The position numbers and the translations under genes are program-made. This document shows, one piece after another, positions 1 through 6,883 of a stretch of 20,958 nucleotides of DNA. The DNA comes from Clostridia bacterium (lineage in GTDB: Bacteria > Bacillota > Clostridia > TANB77 > CAG-508). A model generated the notes under the pieces. The model saw nothing but the letters and a program-made list of their open reading frames with translations, did no database searches and was not told the origin of the DNA. Location: NCBI GenBank assembly GCA_900753165.1, contig CAADYC010000096.1:1-20958 (forward strand), in the 5' to 3' direction. Position 1 is the stretch's first letter, and every line of letters starts with the position of its first letter.

Positions 1-707
1 AAGCACTAAAAAATGTAAATTTCAGAATAAAAGAAGGAGAATTTGTAAGTATAATAGGACCAAGTGGATGCGGAAAATCAACCTTACTTTCAATAATAGC
101 AGGTCTAGAAGAAAAGACAGAAGGAGAAATCTACATAGAAGGAGAAAAAGTCAGCGGAATATCTCCAAAAATAGGATATATGCTACAAAGAGATTGTCTA
201 TTAGAATGGAGAAATATATTAAGCAACACATTATTTGGGCTAGAAATAAAAGGAATAAAGACTAAAGAAAATATTGAATATGTAAAAGAACTACTAAAAA
301 AATATAACTTATACGATTTCAAAAATAAGTATCCATCAGAATTATCAGGTGGAATGAGGCAAAGAGTTGCACTAATTAGAACACTTGCAGTAAAGCCCAA
401 AATATTACTGTTAGATGAAGCATTTTCCGCATTAGATTATCAAACAAGAATAATGGTAACAGAAGATATTTATTCAATATTAAGAAAAGAAAAAATTACG
501 GCACTAATCGTAACACATGATATATCAGAAGCAATAAGTATGTCAGACAGAGTACTTGTATTAAGTAAAAGACCAGGTACAATAAAAGATATCCATAAAA
601 TTGATTTTGAAATGGAAAATAGAACACCAATAAATTGCAGACAAAGTCCTAAATTCAGCAGATATTTTGACTGCTTATGGAAGGAGCTTGGTGTAGATGA
701 AAAATAA
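1..707 (+). CDS. ABC importer ATP-binding protein, 5' end cut by window
   Basis: This is the cytoplasmic ATPase of an ABC importer of the nitrate/sulfonate/thiamine-precursor type (SsuB/TauB/ThiZ-like). It reads in frame from base 3, so the true start lies upstream of the window. Visible motifs in order are Walker A GPSGCGKST, the Q-loop at YMLQRD, the signature LSGGMRQRV, Walker B ILLLDEAFSALD and the switch histidine in VTHDI. The ATG at 180 lies inside the Walker A/Q-loop region and is not a real start. The stop overlaps the permease start by 11 nt, so the two genes are translationally coupled. ATPase, permease and binding protein in this order is a standard importer operon. The substrate cannot be told from sequence alone. 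No in-frame CGG codon is present. Confidence 0.93.
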   Translation, partial: ALKNVNFRIKEGEFVSIIGPSGCGKSTLLSIIAGLEEKTEGEIYIEGEKVSGISPKIGYMLQRDCLLEWRNILSNTLFGLEIKGIKTKENIEYVKELLKKYNLYDFKNKYPSELSGGMRQRVALIRTLAVKPKILLLDEAFSALDYQTRIMVTEDIYSILRKEKITALIVTHDISEAISMSDRVLVLSKRPGTIKDIHKIDFEMENRTPINCRQSPKFSRYFDCLWKELGVDEK

Positions 708-1489
708 AATATCACAAGAAAGAAAAAAATATTTAAAAAAAGTAAAAAGAAAAAAATTATTAGTAATAGCCACTCAATTAATAATTTTAATAGGATTTTT
801 AGTAATTTGGGAAGCCTTAGCAAATGCAAAAATAATAGACAGTTTTATTACAAGCCAACCAAGCAGAATATGGAGTACATTTACACATTTGACATCAAAC
901 GATTTACTAAAACATGTAAAAGTAACAGTATATGAAACAATTGTAGGATTTGGACTTGGAACATTGATAGGAGTTGCTATTGCTATAATTTTATGGTGGT
1001 CTAAATTTTTGGCAAAAGTATCAGAACCATTTTTAGTAGTACTGAACAGTTTGCCCAAAGTTGCACTTGGTCCAATAATCATAATTTGGGTCCGGATCAG
1101 GTACGCCAGCGATCATAACGATGGCAATTTTAATTTCCTTAATAGTTACAGTATTAGAAATGTTAAATGGATATTTAAAAACTGACAAAGAAATAATCAA
1201 AATGGCAAAAACTTTTAGTAGTACAAAGTTGCAATTACTAACAAAAATAGTTATACCAGCAAATATAGGAACATTTATAAATTCTTTAAAAGTAAATATA
1301 GGACTTTCATTGGTTGGTGTAATATCTGGTGAGTTCTTAGTTTCAAAGGCAGGTTTAGGATATTTAATTGTATATGGTGGTCAGGTGTTTAAACTTGATT
1401 TGGTCATGACAAGTGTTATTATTCTAGGAATTGTCGCAGGTGTTATGTATGGAGGAGTTTTATTGCTTGAAAAATTTATCCGAAAATAA
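697..1489 (+). CDS. ABC importer permease, interrupted by a +1 frameshift at a CGG codon
   Basis: This is the membrane-spanning permease (BPD_transp_1, SsuC/TauC-like) of the importer. ATG 697 follows AAGGAG at 681-686. Frame 1 carries the N-terminal half with a membrane segment near residues 23-43 and the stretch LGPIIIIWV. It then hits an in-frame CGG at 1093-1095 and runs out at 1185. Skipping one base at CGG enters the frame that continues G-S-G-T-P-A-I-I-T-M-A and ends at 1489. The second half holds the ATPase-contact loop (KMAKTFSSTKLQLLTKIVIP) and the last membrane segments. Joined, the product is 263 aa, a normal size for the family, and the restored glycine is the one expected after the Trp-Val/Phe of this loop. 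ATG 1121 has no ribosome binding site. Either the gene is recoded at CGG, or it is a recent pseudogene or sequencing error. Confidence 0.85.
1093..1096 (+). other. Apparent +1 frameshift site: CGGA read as Gly (permease)
   Basis: The zero frame reads ATT TGG GTC CGG ATC. The family frame resumes at GGA 1094-1096 after the C of CGG is skipped, giving W-V-G-S-G-T. The preceding codon GTC cannot re-pair well at TCC, so slippage of the previous tRNA is unlikely. No Shine-Dalgarno-like stimulator lies close upstream. The same configuration occurs three times in comEC. Confidence 0.75.
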
Positions 1490-1498
1490 TGTTTTGTA

Positions 1499-1559
1499 GC
1501 AATTCTTGTTTTAAATAATTTATCAAAAATTACAATAAATAATAAAAAGAATTGCAACA
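1499..1559 (+). promoter_or_regulatory. Inverted repeat in the permease-binding protein gap
   Basis: Bases 1499-1507 and 1547-1555 are exact inverted copies (GCAATTCTT / AAGAATTGC), and the match extends to 12 of 13 over 1495-1507 and 1547-1559. The hairpin lies just before the AGGAGG of the binding-protein gene. It could be a partial terminator or mRNA-stabilising stem that sets binding-protein expression relative to the permease. This role is inferred from position only. Confidence 0.45.
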
Positions 1560-1576
1560 TATTTAGGAGGACTATT

Positions 1577-2590
1577 GTGAAAAGAAAAATAATAATGTTA
1601 ATCGTTATATTCTTAATAATTGCAATAATTGCAGGAATAGCAATATATCAAAAAAACAATAACAAAACAAACAGTAACTCAACAGTAATAAAAATGAATG
1701 AAGTAACACGTTCAGTATTTTATGCACCACAATATGTAGCAATAAACAACGGATATTTTAAAGATTACAACATAGAAATAGACTTAACAACAGGTCAAGG
1801 AGCAGACGCAGTAATGACATCAGTATTATCAGGTGAATCTCAAATTGGATTTGCAGGACCAGAAGCATCAATATACGTATATAATGAGGGAAAAGAAGAT
1901 TATACACAAGTATTTGCACAACTTACAAAAAGAGATGGATCATTTTTAGTATCAAAAGAAAAAATTGATAACTTTGATTGGAATATGTTAAAAGGAAAAA
2001 CGGTAATACCAGGCAGAAAAGGTGGAGTTCCATATATGACATTAGAGTATGTGATAAAACAAAAAGGACTAACACCTGGAAAAGATTTAACACTAGACGA
2101 TAGCATAAAATTCGATTTGATGGCAAGTGCTTTTACATCAGGAAGTGCTGACTATGTAACACTTTTTGAACCAACTGCATCTAACATAGAAAAATTAGGC
2201 AAAGGTCATATTGTAGCATCAGTTGGAAAAGAAGCGGGGGAAATACCATATACAGCATATTTTGCAAAGAAAAGTTATATTGAAAATAATCAAACTACAA
2301 TTCAAAACTTTACAAATGCAATTTACAAAGGACAAAAATGGGTTAAAGAGCATACTGCAAAAGAAATAGCGGAATCAATCAAAAATTTCTTCCCAGACAC
2401 GGATATTGAACTTTTAACAACCGCAATTCAAAGTTACAAAGATATTGATGCTTGGAATGAAACTCCGGTTCTAAAACAAGAGAGTTTTGATAAGTTGCAA
2501 GAAGTTATGAGTTTAGCAGGAGAACTTAAAGTTAAGGCTCCTTATGATAAAATTGTTAATAATAAATATGCAAAAGAAGCGATTAAATAA
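1577..2590 (+). CDS. ABC importer substrate-binding protein, NMT1/SsuA-like, membrane-anchored
   Basis: This is the extracytoplasmic solute receptor that delivers ligand to the permease encoded just upstream. It starts at GTG 1577, 6 nt after AGGAGG at 1565-1570. Residues 5-24 form a hydrophobic anchor with no lipobox cysteine, so it is probably held by an uncleaved signal segment rather than lipid. The mature part begins with the family pattern of a short strand, SVFYAPQYVAINNGYF, then a Gly-rich ligand loop (TTGQGADAVM) and a second-lobe motif, GRKGGVPYMTLEYV. These match NMT1/THI5-like and sulfonate/nitrate-type receptors. The length, 337 aa, is normal. Candidate ligands include thiamine pyrimidine precursors, sulfonates or aromatic acids; the sequence does not decide. 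It uses CGT for Arg (T-R-S near residue 44) but no CGG. Confidence 0.88.
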   Translation: MKRKIIMLIVIFLIIAIIAGIAIYQKNNNKTNSNSTVIKMNEVTRSVFYAPQYVAINNGYFKDYNIEIDLTTGQGADAVMTSVLSGESQIGFAGPEASIYVYNEGKEDYTQVFAQLTKRDGSFLVSKEKIDNFDWNMLKGKTVIPGRKGGVPYMTLEYVIKQKGLTPGKDLTLDDSIKFDLMASAFTSGSADYVTLFEPTASNIEKLGKGHIVASVGKEAGEIPYTAYFAKKSYIENNQTTIQNFTNAIYKGQKWVKEHTAKEIAESIKNFFPDTDIELLTTAIQSYKDIDAWNETPVLKQESFDKLQEVMSLAGELKVKAPYDKIVNNKYAKEAIK

Positions 2591-2635
2591 AGATACTTAA
2601 TAATAAAAATTTAATATAATCATTTTTTAATATTT

Positions 2636-2669
2636 AAATGTGAAACTAAATAAAAAGTGTTTCACATTT
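2636..2669 (+). terminator. Terminator of the ABC importer operon
   Basis: AAATGTGAAAC at 2636-2646 pairs perfectly with GTTTCACATTT at 2659-2669 across a 12-nt loop, followed by a T-rich tail. It lies 46 nt after the binding-protein stop. Downstream, about 2685-2710 holds three copies of an ATTTTTT unit. Confidence 0.75.
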
Positions 2670-2708
2670 TTCAATTTTGAAATTCTATTTTTTATTTTTT
2701 ATTTTTTA

Positions 2709-2737
2709 TTGCATAATTTACATAAAAATGATATAAT
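2709..2737 (+). promoter_or_regulatory. Sigma-A-type promoter for the 2824 gene
   Basis: TTGCAT at 2709-2714 and TATAAT at 2732-2737 are separated by exactly 17 nt. The next coding start is at 2824, leaving a leader of about 80 nt. Confidence 0.65.
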
Positions 2738-2823
2738 ATAAAAACAAAAATCTTTATTCCTGTTTTCAGGTTAACATAGATGCAACAAGTAAAAAACATA
2801 TTTTGATGGAAAGGATGAGTGTT

Positions 2824-3723
2824 ATGTTAAAAATTTTAGGATTAAGTTTTATTGGCGCATTAATTTGCACACTTATTACGGTAGTAATAGGAGCAATTGC
2901 ACGGAGAGATCGGGACGATATTATTGATAGGTTAGAATTTAACCTATGTTCTTTTATAATAGAGTTTATATGGATGGACCTACTTCTCTATTCTTCTTGC
3001 AAACCATTTACATTAATTACTGTATTAATGTGGATGTGGCCTGCAGTACTAGCAAATATTTTAATTAGTGCGATTTTTTTTGTTGACAGTAGCAGAAACA
3101 GTGATTATGTAAGTCATTGGATATTAGCAGTCATATCAGGAATTGCATGTCTGGCTTCTCTTTTTAGCCCTGTTCAGAATCTGATTTATGTACATGATAT
3201 GTCAAATACAGATGTATCATACGCAGTCTCATCAGACGAAATACTGGCAAAAGTTGAACTAAAAATCAATAACAGTGATTGGAGAGACAAATATGATGTT
3301 GATTCTCCTGAAATGAGACAAGTGAAGGGAGAAAATATTGCTGTATATCATATTAAAGATACACAGGTACAAAGGGCAGGCAGCAGTACAGAATACATTC
3401 CTGGATTTGCTATTCAGAAAGAAAATGAATTACCACAAATAGTATCAAAAAGGATATATTTTGATACATCGTATATCAATAAAAGAGATGCATTAAGAAC
3501 TGTAAGAAGAAAATATCAAACAGTTGTCATTGGAGCTCACAAGTTTGATATAGATGATGACTACAATCCATATGAAATCTTCGAGTACAGGGAAAATCTT
3601 TTTTCCACAAATGGAAAAGACTATGGCATTATTGTGCTCAATTTGATGGATGGAACATCGGAAAAATATCAAGTAGAAGAAATTCCGGACTGGGTAGATT
3701 TTAAAACAACATATCCAAGATAA
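2824..3723 (+). CDS. Unrecognised membrane protein with foreign-looking codon use
   Basis: I do not recognise this family. ATG 2824 is preferred because GGAAAGGATGAG lies 5-10 nt upstream; TTG 2803 and ATG 2806 lack such a site. The product is 299 aa. Four hydrophobic segments lie near residues 4-25, 40-58, 62-86 and 97-118, followed by a soluble domain of about 170 residues rich in charged residues and ending DWVDFKTTYPR. Codon choice differs from the neighbours: CGG appears twice (codons 27 and 30), CTG several times, and third positions are less AT-biased. It has its own promoter and terminator. These features suggest recent transfer. If CGG forces a +1 shift in this host, translation would stop at 2933-2935, so either CGG can sometimes be read as Arg or the gene is poorly expressed here. 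Confidence 0.7.
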   Translation: MLKILGLSFIGALICTLITVVIGAIARRDRDDIIDRLEFNLCSFIIEFIWMDLLLYSSCKPFTLITVLMWMWPAVLANILISAIFFVDSSRNSDYVSHWILAVISGIACLASLFSPVQNLIYVHDMSNTDVSYAVSSDEILAKVELKINNSDWRDKYDVDSPEMRQVKGENIAVYHIKDTQVQRAGSSTEYIPGFAIQKENELPQIVSKRIYFDTSYINKRDALRTVRRKYQTVVIGAHKFDIDDDYNPYEIFEYRENLFSTNGKDYGIIVLNLMDGTSEKYQVEEIPDWVDFKTTYPR

Positions 3724-3740
3724 AAAAACATAACCAAACA

Positions 3741-3765
3741 TAAGGAGCCCAAGTTAGGCTCCTTA
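3741..3765 (+). terminator. Terminator after the 2824 gene
   Basis: TAAGGAGCC at 3741-3749 pairs perfectly with GGCTCCTTA at 3757-3765, followed by a T-rich stretch. It lies 17 nt after the stop codon. Confidence 0.8.
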
Positions 3766-3822
3766 TCATTTTATTATAAAAAAGTTTGACAAAGATAATA
3801 ATGCTAATTTTTTTCTTTTAGG

Positions 3823-3853
3823 TGTCCCAAACAGAACAGTCCCCCAAAGGACA
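3823..3853. repeat. Short GC-richer palindromic fragment, possible REP-like remnant
   Basis: TGTCC at 3823-3827 and GGACA at 3849-3853 bound a GC-richer stretch in an otherwise AT-rich spacer. It reminds me of REP-like repeats seen near transposases in Clostridia genomes, but this is from memory and no second copy lies in the window. It sits beside the foreign-looking gene. Confidence 0.3.
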
Positions 3854-3872
3854 TTTTTTTTTGCCTAAAATA

Positions 3873-3901
3873 TTGTAATCACCCACAAAATATGATATAG
3901 T
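3873..3901 (+). promoter_or_regulatory. Promoter for the rpiB-tagO operon
   Basis: TTGTAA at 3873-3878 and TATAGT at 3896-3901 have 17-nt spacing, 69 nt before the isomerase start. Confidence 0.6.
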
Positions 3902-3969
3902 GAACAAAGAAAAAATTTGGAAACAAATTTAAAATTATACCAATATATAAAAAGTAAGGAGTGATACGA

Positions 3970-4416
3970 ATGATAGCATTAGGAGCAGACCATGGAGGAT
4001 ACAAATTAAAAGAAGAAATAAAAAAATACTTAAGTGAAAGCGGAATAGAATACAAAGACTATGGAACAGATTCAGAAGAAAGAACAGACTACCCAATATA
4101 TGCAAAAAAAGTAGCAGAATCAATACAAAACAAAGAATGTGACTGCGGAATATTAGTATGCAGATCAGGATATGGAATGACAGTAGTAGCAAACAAATTC
4201 AGAGGAATAAGAGCAGCATCAATACATGATCAAGAATCAGCTAAATATGCAAAAGCAGATGACGATATAAATATAATAACACTTGGAGGAGATTACTTAA
4301 CAACAAATGAAGCAATCTGTATAATAAGAAATTGGCTAGGTACAGAATTCAAAGGCGGAAGATATGAAGAAAGACTAAAAATGGTAGAAGAAATAGAAAA
4401 AAATAATATGAAATAA
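3970..4416 (+). CDS. rpiB: RpiB/LacA/LacB-family sugar-phosphate isomerase
   Basis: The family interconverts ribulose 5-phosphate and ribose 5-phosphate, or related aldose and ketose phosphates, in the cytoplasm. ATG 3970 is chosen over GTG 3961 because AAGGAG at 3957-3962 is correctly spaced for it. The product is 148 aa, normal for RpiB. The N terminus IALGADHGGYKLKEEI supplies the substrate Asp-His pair (D7, H8). D-Y-P-I-Y follows near residue 40. The catalytic-base cysteine is C64 in GILVCRSGYGM, where most relatives have C-G-T-G-I-G. The region that usually reads HNDANVL here reads ADDDINIITLG, so the usual ring-opening histidine is absent. It therefore belongs to a divergent subfamily and its sugar specificity is uncertain. 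It lies 14 nt upstream of the TagO-like gene in one operon. Confidence 0.87.
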   Translation: MIALGADHGGYKLKEEIKKYLSESGIEYKDYGTDSEERTDYPIYAKKVAESIQNKECDCGILVCRSGYGMTVVANKFRGIRAASIHDQESAKYAKADDDINIITLGGDYLTTNEAICIIRNWLGTEFKGGRYEERLKMVEEIEKNNMK

Positions 4417-4430
4417 TTGGAGGAATACAT

Positions 4431-5666
4431 ATGTGGGGAAATATAGCAATAGCATTCATACTGGCATTTGTAGTAACATTTGTAACTACACCATATACAA
4501 TGAAAATTGCAAAAAAAATAGGGGCAATAGATATTCCAAAAGATGAAAGAAGAGCACACAAAAGATCAATACCCAAATTTGGTGGACCAGCAGTAATTAT
4601 AGGCTTTTTAATATCCACAATATATTTATTAATAGTAATGAGTGCAGAAAAATCAATAAATTTATTTGGAGTACAAGAATACTGGAAAAAATTATTAGGA
4701 TTTTTAGCAGGAATATTAATAATTTCAGGATTTTGCATTGTAGATGATACAAAAACAATAAGACCAATAACTAAATTAATAGGGCAAATCTTAGGTGCAA
4801 TATGTATTGTGGCATCTGGAATAAGAATAGAAGGAATATCATTACCATTTCTAAACTTTCCAGAAATGCATGAAATTACATCAATTTTACTTACATTAGC
4901 ATGGATAGTAATTGTAACAAATGCAATAAACTTAATAGATGGATTAGATGGACTATCATCAGGAATATCAGTAATATCAGCGATATCATTATTAATAATA
5001 TTTGTATTAAATGGTTCATCATTAATATCAATAGTACTAATAACAGCACTTGCAGGAGCATTGGTAGGATTTTTACCATTTAATTTTACACCTGCAAAAA
5101 CATTTTTAGGTGATACAGGTTCAAATTTTTTAGGATTTTCACTAGCAGTAATTTCAATATTAGGTTCAGCCAAAACATATACAGCAGCTGTAATTGTATT
5201 ACCACTTATAGCTTTAGGGTTACCGATATTTGATACTATTTGGGCAATAATTAGAAGATTAATAAAAGGAAAATCAATAAAAGCAGTATTTAAAGCTGAC
5301 AAAGGACATTTACATCATAGATTAGTTGCGAAAGGATTTAGCCAAAAACAAGCAGTTCTTATTTTATATGGAATAAGTGCAATATTTGGAATGTTTGCAG
5401 TAATATTATGTGATAGTGGAATTTGGAAAGCATTATCATTCTTGTTAATTATGATAGTTGCAGTTGCATTAGGATATAAGAATTTTTCTGTTGAAAGAAC
5501 AGGAAACGAACAATATGAATGTACACAATGTAAGTATATTTATAATCCAAAGTTTGGAAATGAAAAAGCAGGAATAGCAAAAGGAACAAAGTTTGACGAT
5601 TTACCAGAAGATTGGGTTTGCCCAGTGTGTGGTGAGGGTAAGGATATGTTCCAAATTCATGAATAA
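4431..5666 (+). CDS. tagO: TagO/WecA-like lipid-carrier glycosyl-1-phosphate transferase with C-terminal rubredoxin
   Basis: The family transfers GlcNAc-1-phosphate (or a similar sugar) from its UDP form to undecaprenyl phosphate, the first membrane step of teichoic acid or wall polysaccharide synthesis. ATG 4431 follows GGAGG. The body, residues 1 to about 350, is polytopic and carries the family motifs: PKDERRAHKRSIPKFGGP on the first cytoplasmic loop, the VDDTKTIRPITKLIGQ Asp pair, NAINLIDGLDGLSSG, FLGDTGSNFLGF and KGHLHHRL. Residues 361-411 form a complete rubredoxin domain with iron ligands C364, C367, C397 and C400 in the order CTQC and CPVC, plus the typical GIAKGTKFDDLPEDWVCPVC. No stop or frame change separates the two parts. 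A redox domain on this enzyme is unusual; its role is unknown. TagO and WecA themselves cannot be distinguished here. Confidence 0.9.
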   Translation: MWGNIAIAFILAFVVTFVTTPYTMKIAKKIGAIDIPKDERRAHKRSIPKFGGPAVIIGFLISTIYLLIVMSAEKSINLFGVQEYWKKLLGFLAGILIISGFCIVDDTKTIRPITKLIGQILGAICIVASGIRIEGISLPFLNFPEMHEITSILLTLAWIVIVTNAINLIDGLDGLSSGISVISAISLLIIFVLNGSSLISIVLITALAGALVGFLPFNFTPAKTFLGDTGSNFLGFSLAVISILGSAKTYTAAVIVLPLIALGLPIFDTIWAIIRRLIKGKSIKAVFKADKGHLHHRLVAKGFSQKQAVLILYGISAIFGMFAVILCDSGIWKALSFLLIMIVAVALGYKNFSVERTGNEQYECTQCKYIYNPKFGNEKAGIAKGTKFDDLPEDWVCPVCGEGKDMFQIHE

Positions 5667-5687
5667 AGAATACAGATAGTTTTTTAA

Positions 5688-5833
5688 AAAATTTGATAAT
5701 ATATTGTTTTTTATACCTTGATGTCGCAAACTCCATATTTAAAATACTAGTATGTAGTTTGCTCCAGTTCGCACTCACATTTGTTCGTTTGGTCGCTTAC
5801 GCGGTATTTCAAAACAATATATTATCAAATTTT
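5688..5833. repeat. 146-bp palindromic element with 23-bp perfect terminal inverted repeats
   Basis: Bases 5688-5710 are the exact reverse complement of 5811-5833. Inside, ATACC and GGTAT extend the pairing, and GCAAACT at 5726-5732 pairs with AGTTTGC at 5756-5762. The interior right part, about 5755-5805, is clearly less AT-rich than the surroundings. The element fills the gap between the TagO-like gene and hslO. It may be a small non-autonomous mobile element or a folded RNA that also ends the upstream transcript. No protein is encoded and no second copy is seen. Confidence 0.7.
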
Positions 5834-5875
5834 AATAAAACGATAATAATAAAATTATAAAAAGGGAGACAAAAA

Positions 5876-6763
5876 ATGCAAGACAAAATAATGAAATTTT
5901 TAGCATATGACGGAAAAATATCAGTAGTATGCGCAAGCACAACAGAACTTGTAGAAGAAGCAAGAAAAATACATGATTTAAGCCCAGTAGCAACAGCAGC
6001 ATTTGGAAGATTACTTACAATTTCAGCAATAATGGGAAATGAAATGAAGAGTGCAAAAGACAAATTAACAGTTCAAATGAAAGGAAATGGAACACTTGGA
6101 ACAATGCTTGTAACAGCAGACAACTTCCCAAGAGTAAAAGGATATGTAGCAAATCCAGTTGTAGACTTACCATTAAATGATATGGGAAAATTAGATGTAG
6201 GAGGAGCAGTTGGAAATGCAGGATTCATAAATGTTATAAAAGACATTGGATTAAAAGAACCATATGTTGGAATATGTCCACTAATTTCAGGAGAAATAGC
6301 AGAAGATTTTGCAGAGTATTTTGCAAAATCAGAACAAAAAAATACAGCAGTTGCTTTAGGTGTTTTAGTAGATAAAAATGGAGTTAAATCAGCTGGGGGA
6401 TATATAATTACACCAATGCCAGACGCAACAGATGAAGAAATATCAAAAATAGAACAATCAATATTTAAAGCAGGTGCAATTTCAAAAATGTTAGATAAAG
6501 ATATGACATTGTTAGAAATAGCAAAAGCAGTAACAGGTGATGAAAATGTTCAATTAATAGAAGAAAATATAACACCAGTATATGAATGTGACTGCTCAAA
6601 AGAGCACATGGAAGATGGACTTGCAACATTGGATAAAGATGTTTTAAAAGAAATGATTGAAGAAGATGGAAAAGCCGAATTGGTTTGCCACTTTTGCAAT
6701 AAAAAATATGAATTTTCTAAGGAAGAATTAGAAGATATATTAGAAAAAAATAAAAATAATTAA
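5876..6763 (+). CDS. hslO: Hsp33 redox-regulated holdase chaperone
   Basis: Hsp33 is a cytoplasmic chaperone that is held inactive by a zinc-bound cysteine centre and unfolds on oxidative stress to bind unfolding proteins. ATG 5876 follows AAGGGAG. The N-terminal domain begins MQDKIMKFLAYDGKISVVCA, with internal family segments such as GNGTLGTMLVTAD and GGYIITPMPDA. The C-terminal switch has all four cysteines, C238 and C240 (CDC) and C271 and C274 (CHFC). The length, 295 aa, is typical. The gene is monocistronic or first in its unit, and a promoter for the next gene begins just after its stop. Confidence 0.96.
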   Translation: MQDKIMKFLAYDGKISVVCASTTELVEEARKIHDLSPVATAAFGRLLTISAIMGNEMKSAKDKLTVQMKGNGTLGTMLVTADNFPRVKGYVANPVVDLPLNDMGKLDVGGAVGNAGFINVIKDIGLKEPYVGICPLISGEIAEDFAEYFAKSEQKNTAVALGVLVDKNGVKSAGGYIITPMPDATDEEISKIEQSIFKAGAISKMLDKDMTLLEIAKAVTGDENVQLIEENITPVYECDCSKEHMEDGLATLDKDVLKEMIEEDGKAELVCHFCNKKYEFSKEELEDILEKNKNN

Positions 6764-6772
6764 AGTGTTCGC

Positions 6773-6801
6773 TTGTTTTTTACACATAAATGTTGTATAG
6801 T
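6773..6801 (+). promoter_or_regulatory. Promoter for ppaC
   Basis: TTGTTT at 6773-6778 and TATAGT at 6796-6801 are 17 nt apart, immediately after the hslO stop, with a leader of about 75 nt to the next start. Confidence 0.55.
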
Positions 6802-6883
6802 AGTGAACATAGAAAATGAGATAAACGGATGTGGTTTGCCTCCAATTATAAAAAAAAGTCAACAAAAAAGGAGAAAATAAAAA

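Noticed and set aside
1121..1489. A separate short membrane protein starting at ATG 1121
   Set aside because: It has no ribosome binding site, and its sequence is exactly the missing second half of the permease; the glycine upstream of the ATG is also in the correct frame.
2680..2712. The ATTTTTT repeats as a CRISPR or iteron-like array
   Set aside because: Only three low-complexity 7-nt units with no spacers; more likely simple AT-rich slippage.
4349..5302. A 317-codon open frame on the minus strand opposite the TagO-like gene
   Set aside because: It mirrors a real gene in AT-rich sequence, has no ribosome binding site, and its composition (Ile, Asn, Pro, Ser) is that expected from antisense of membrane-protein codons.
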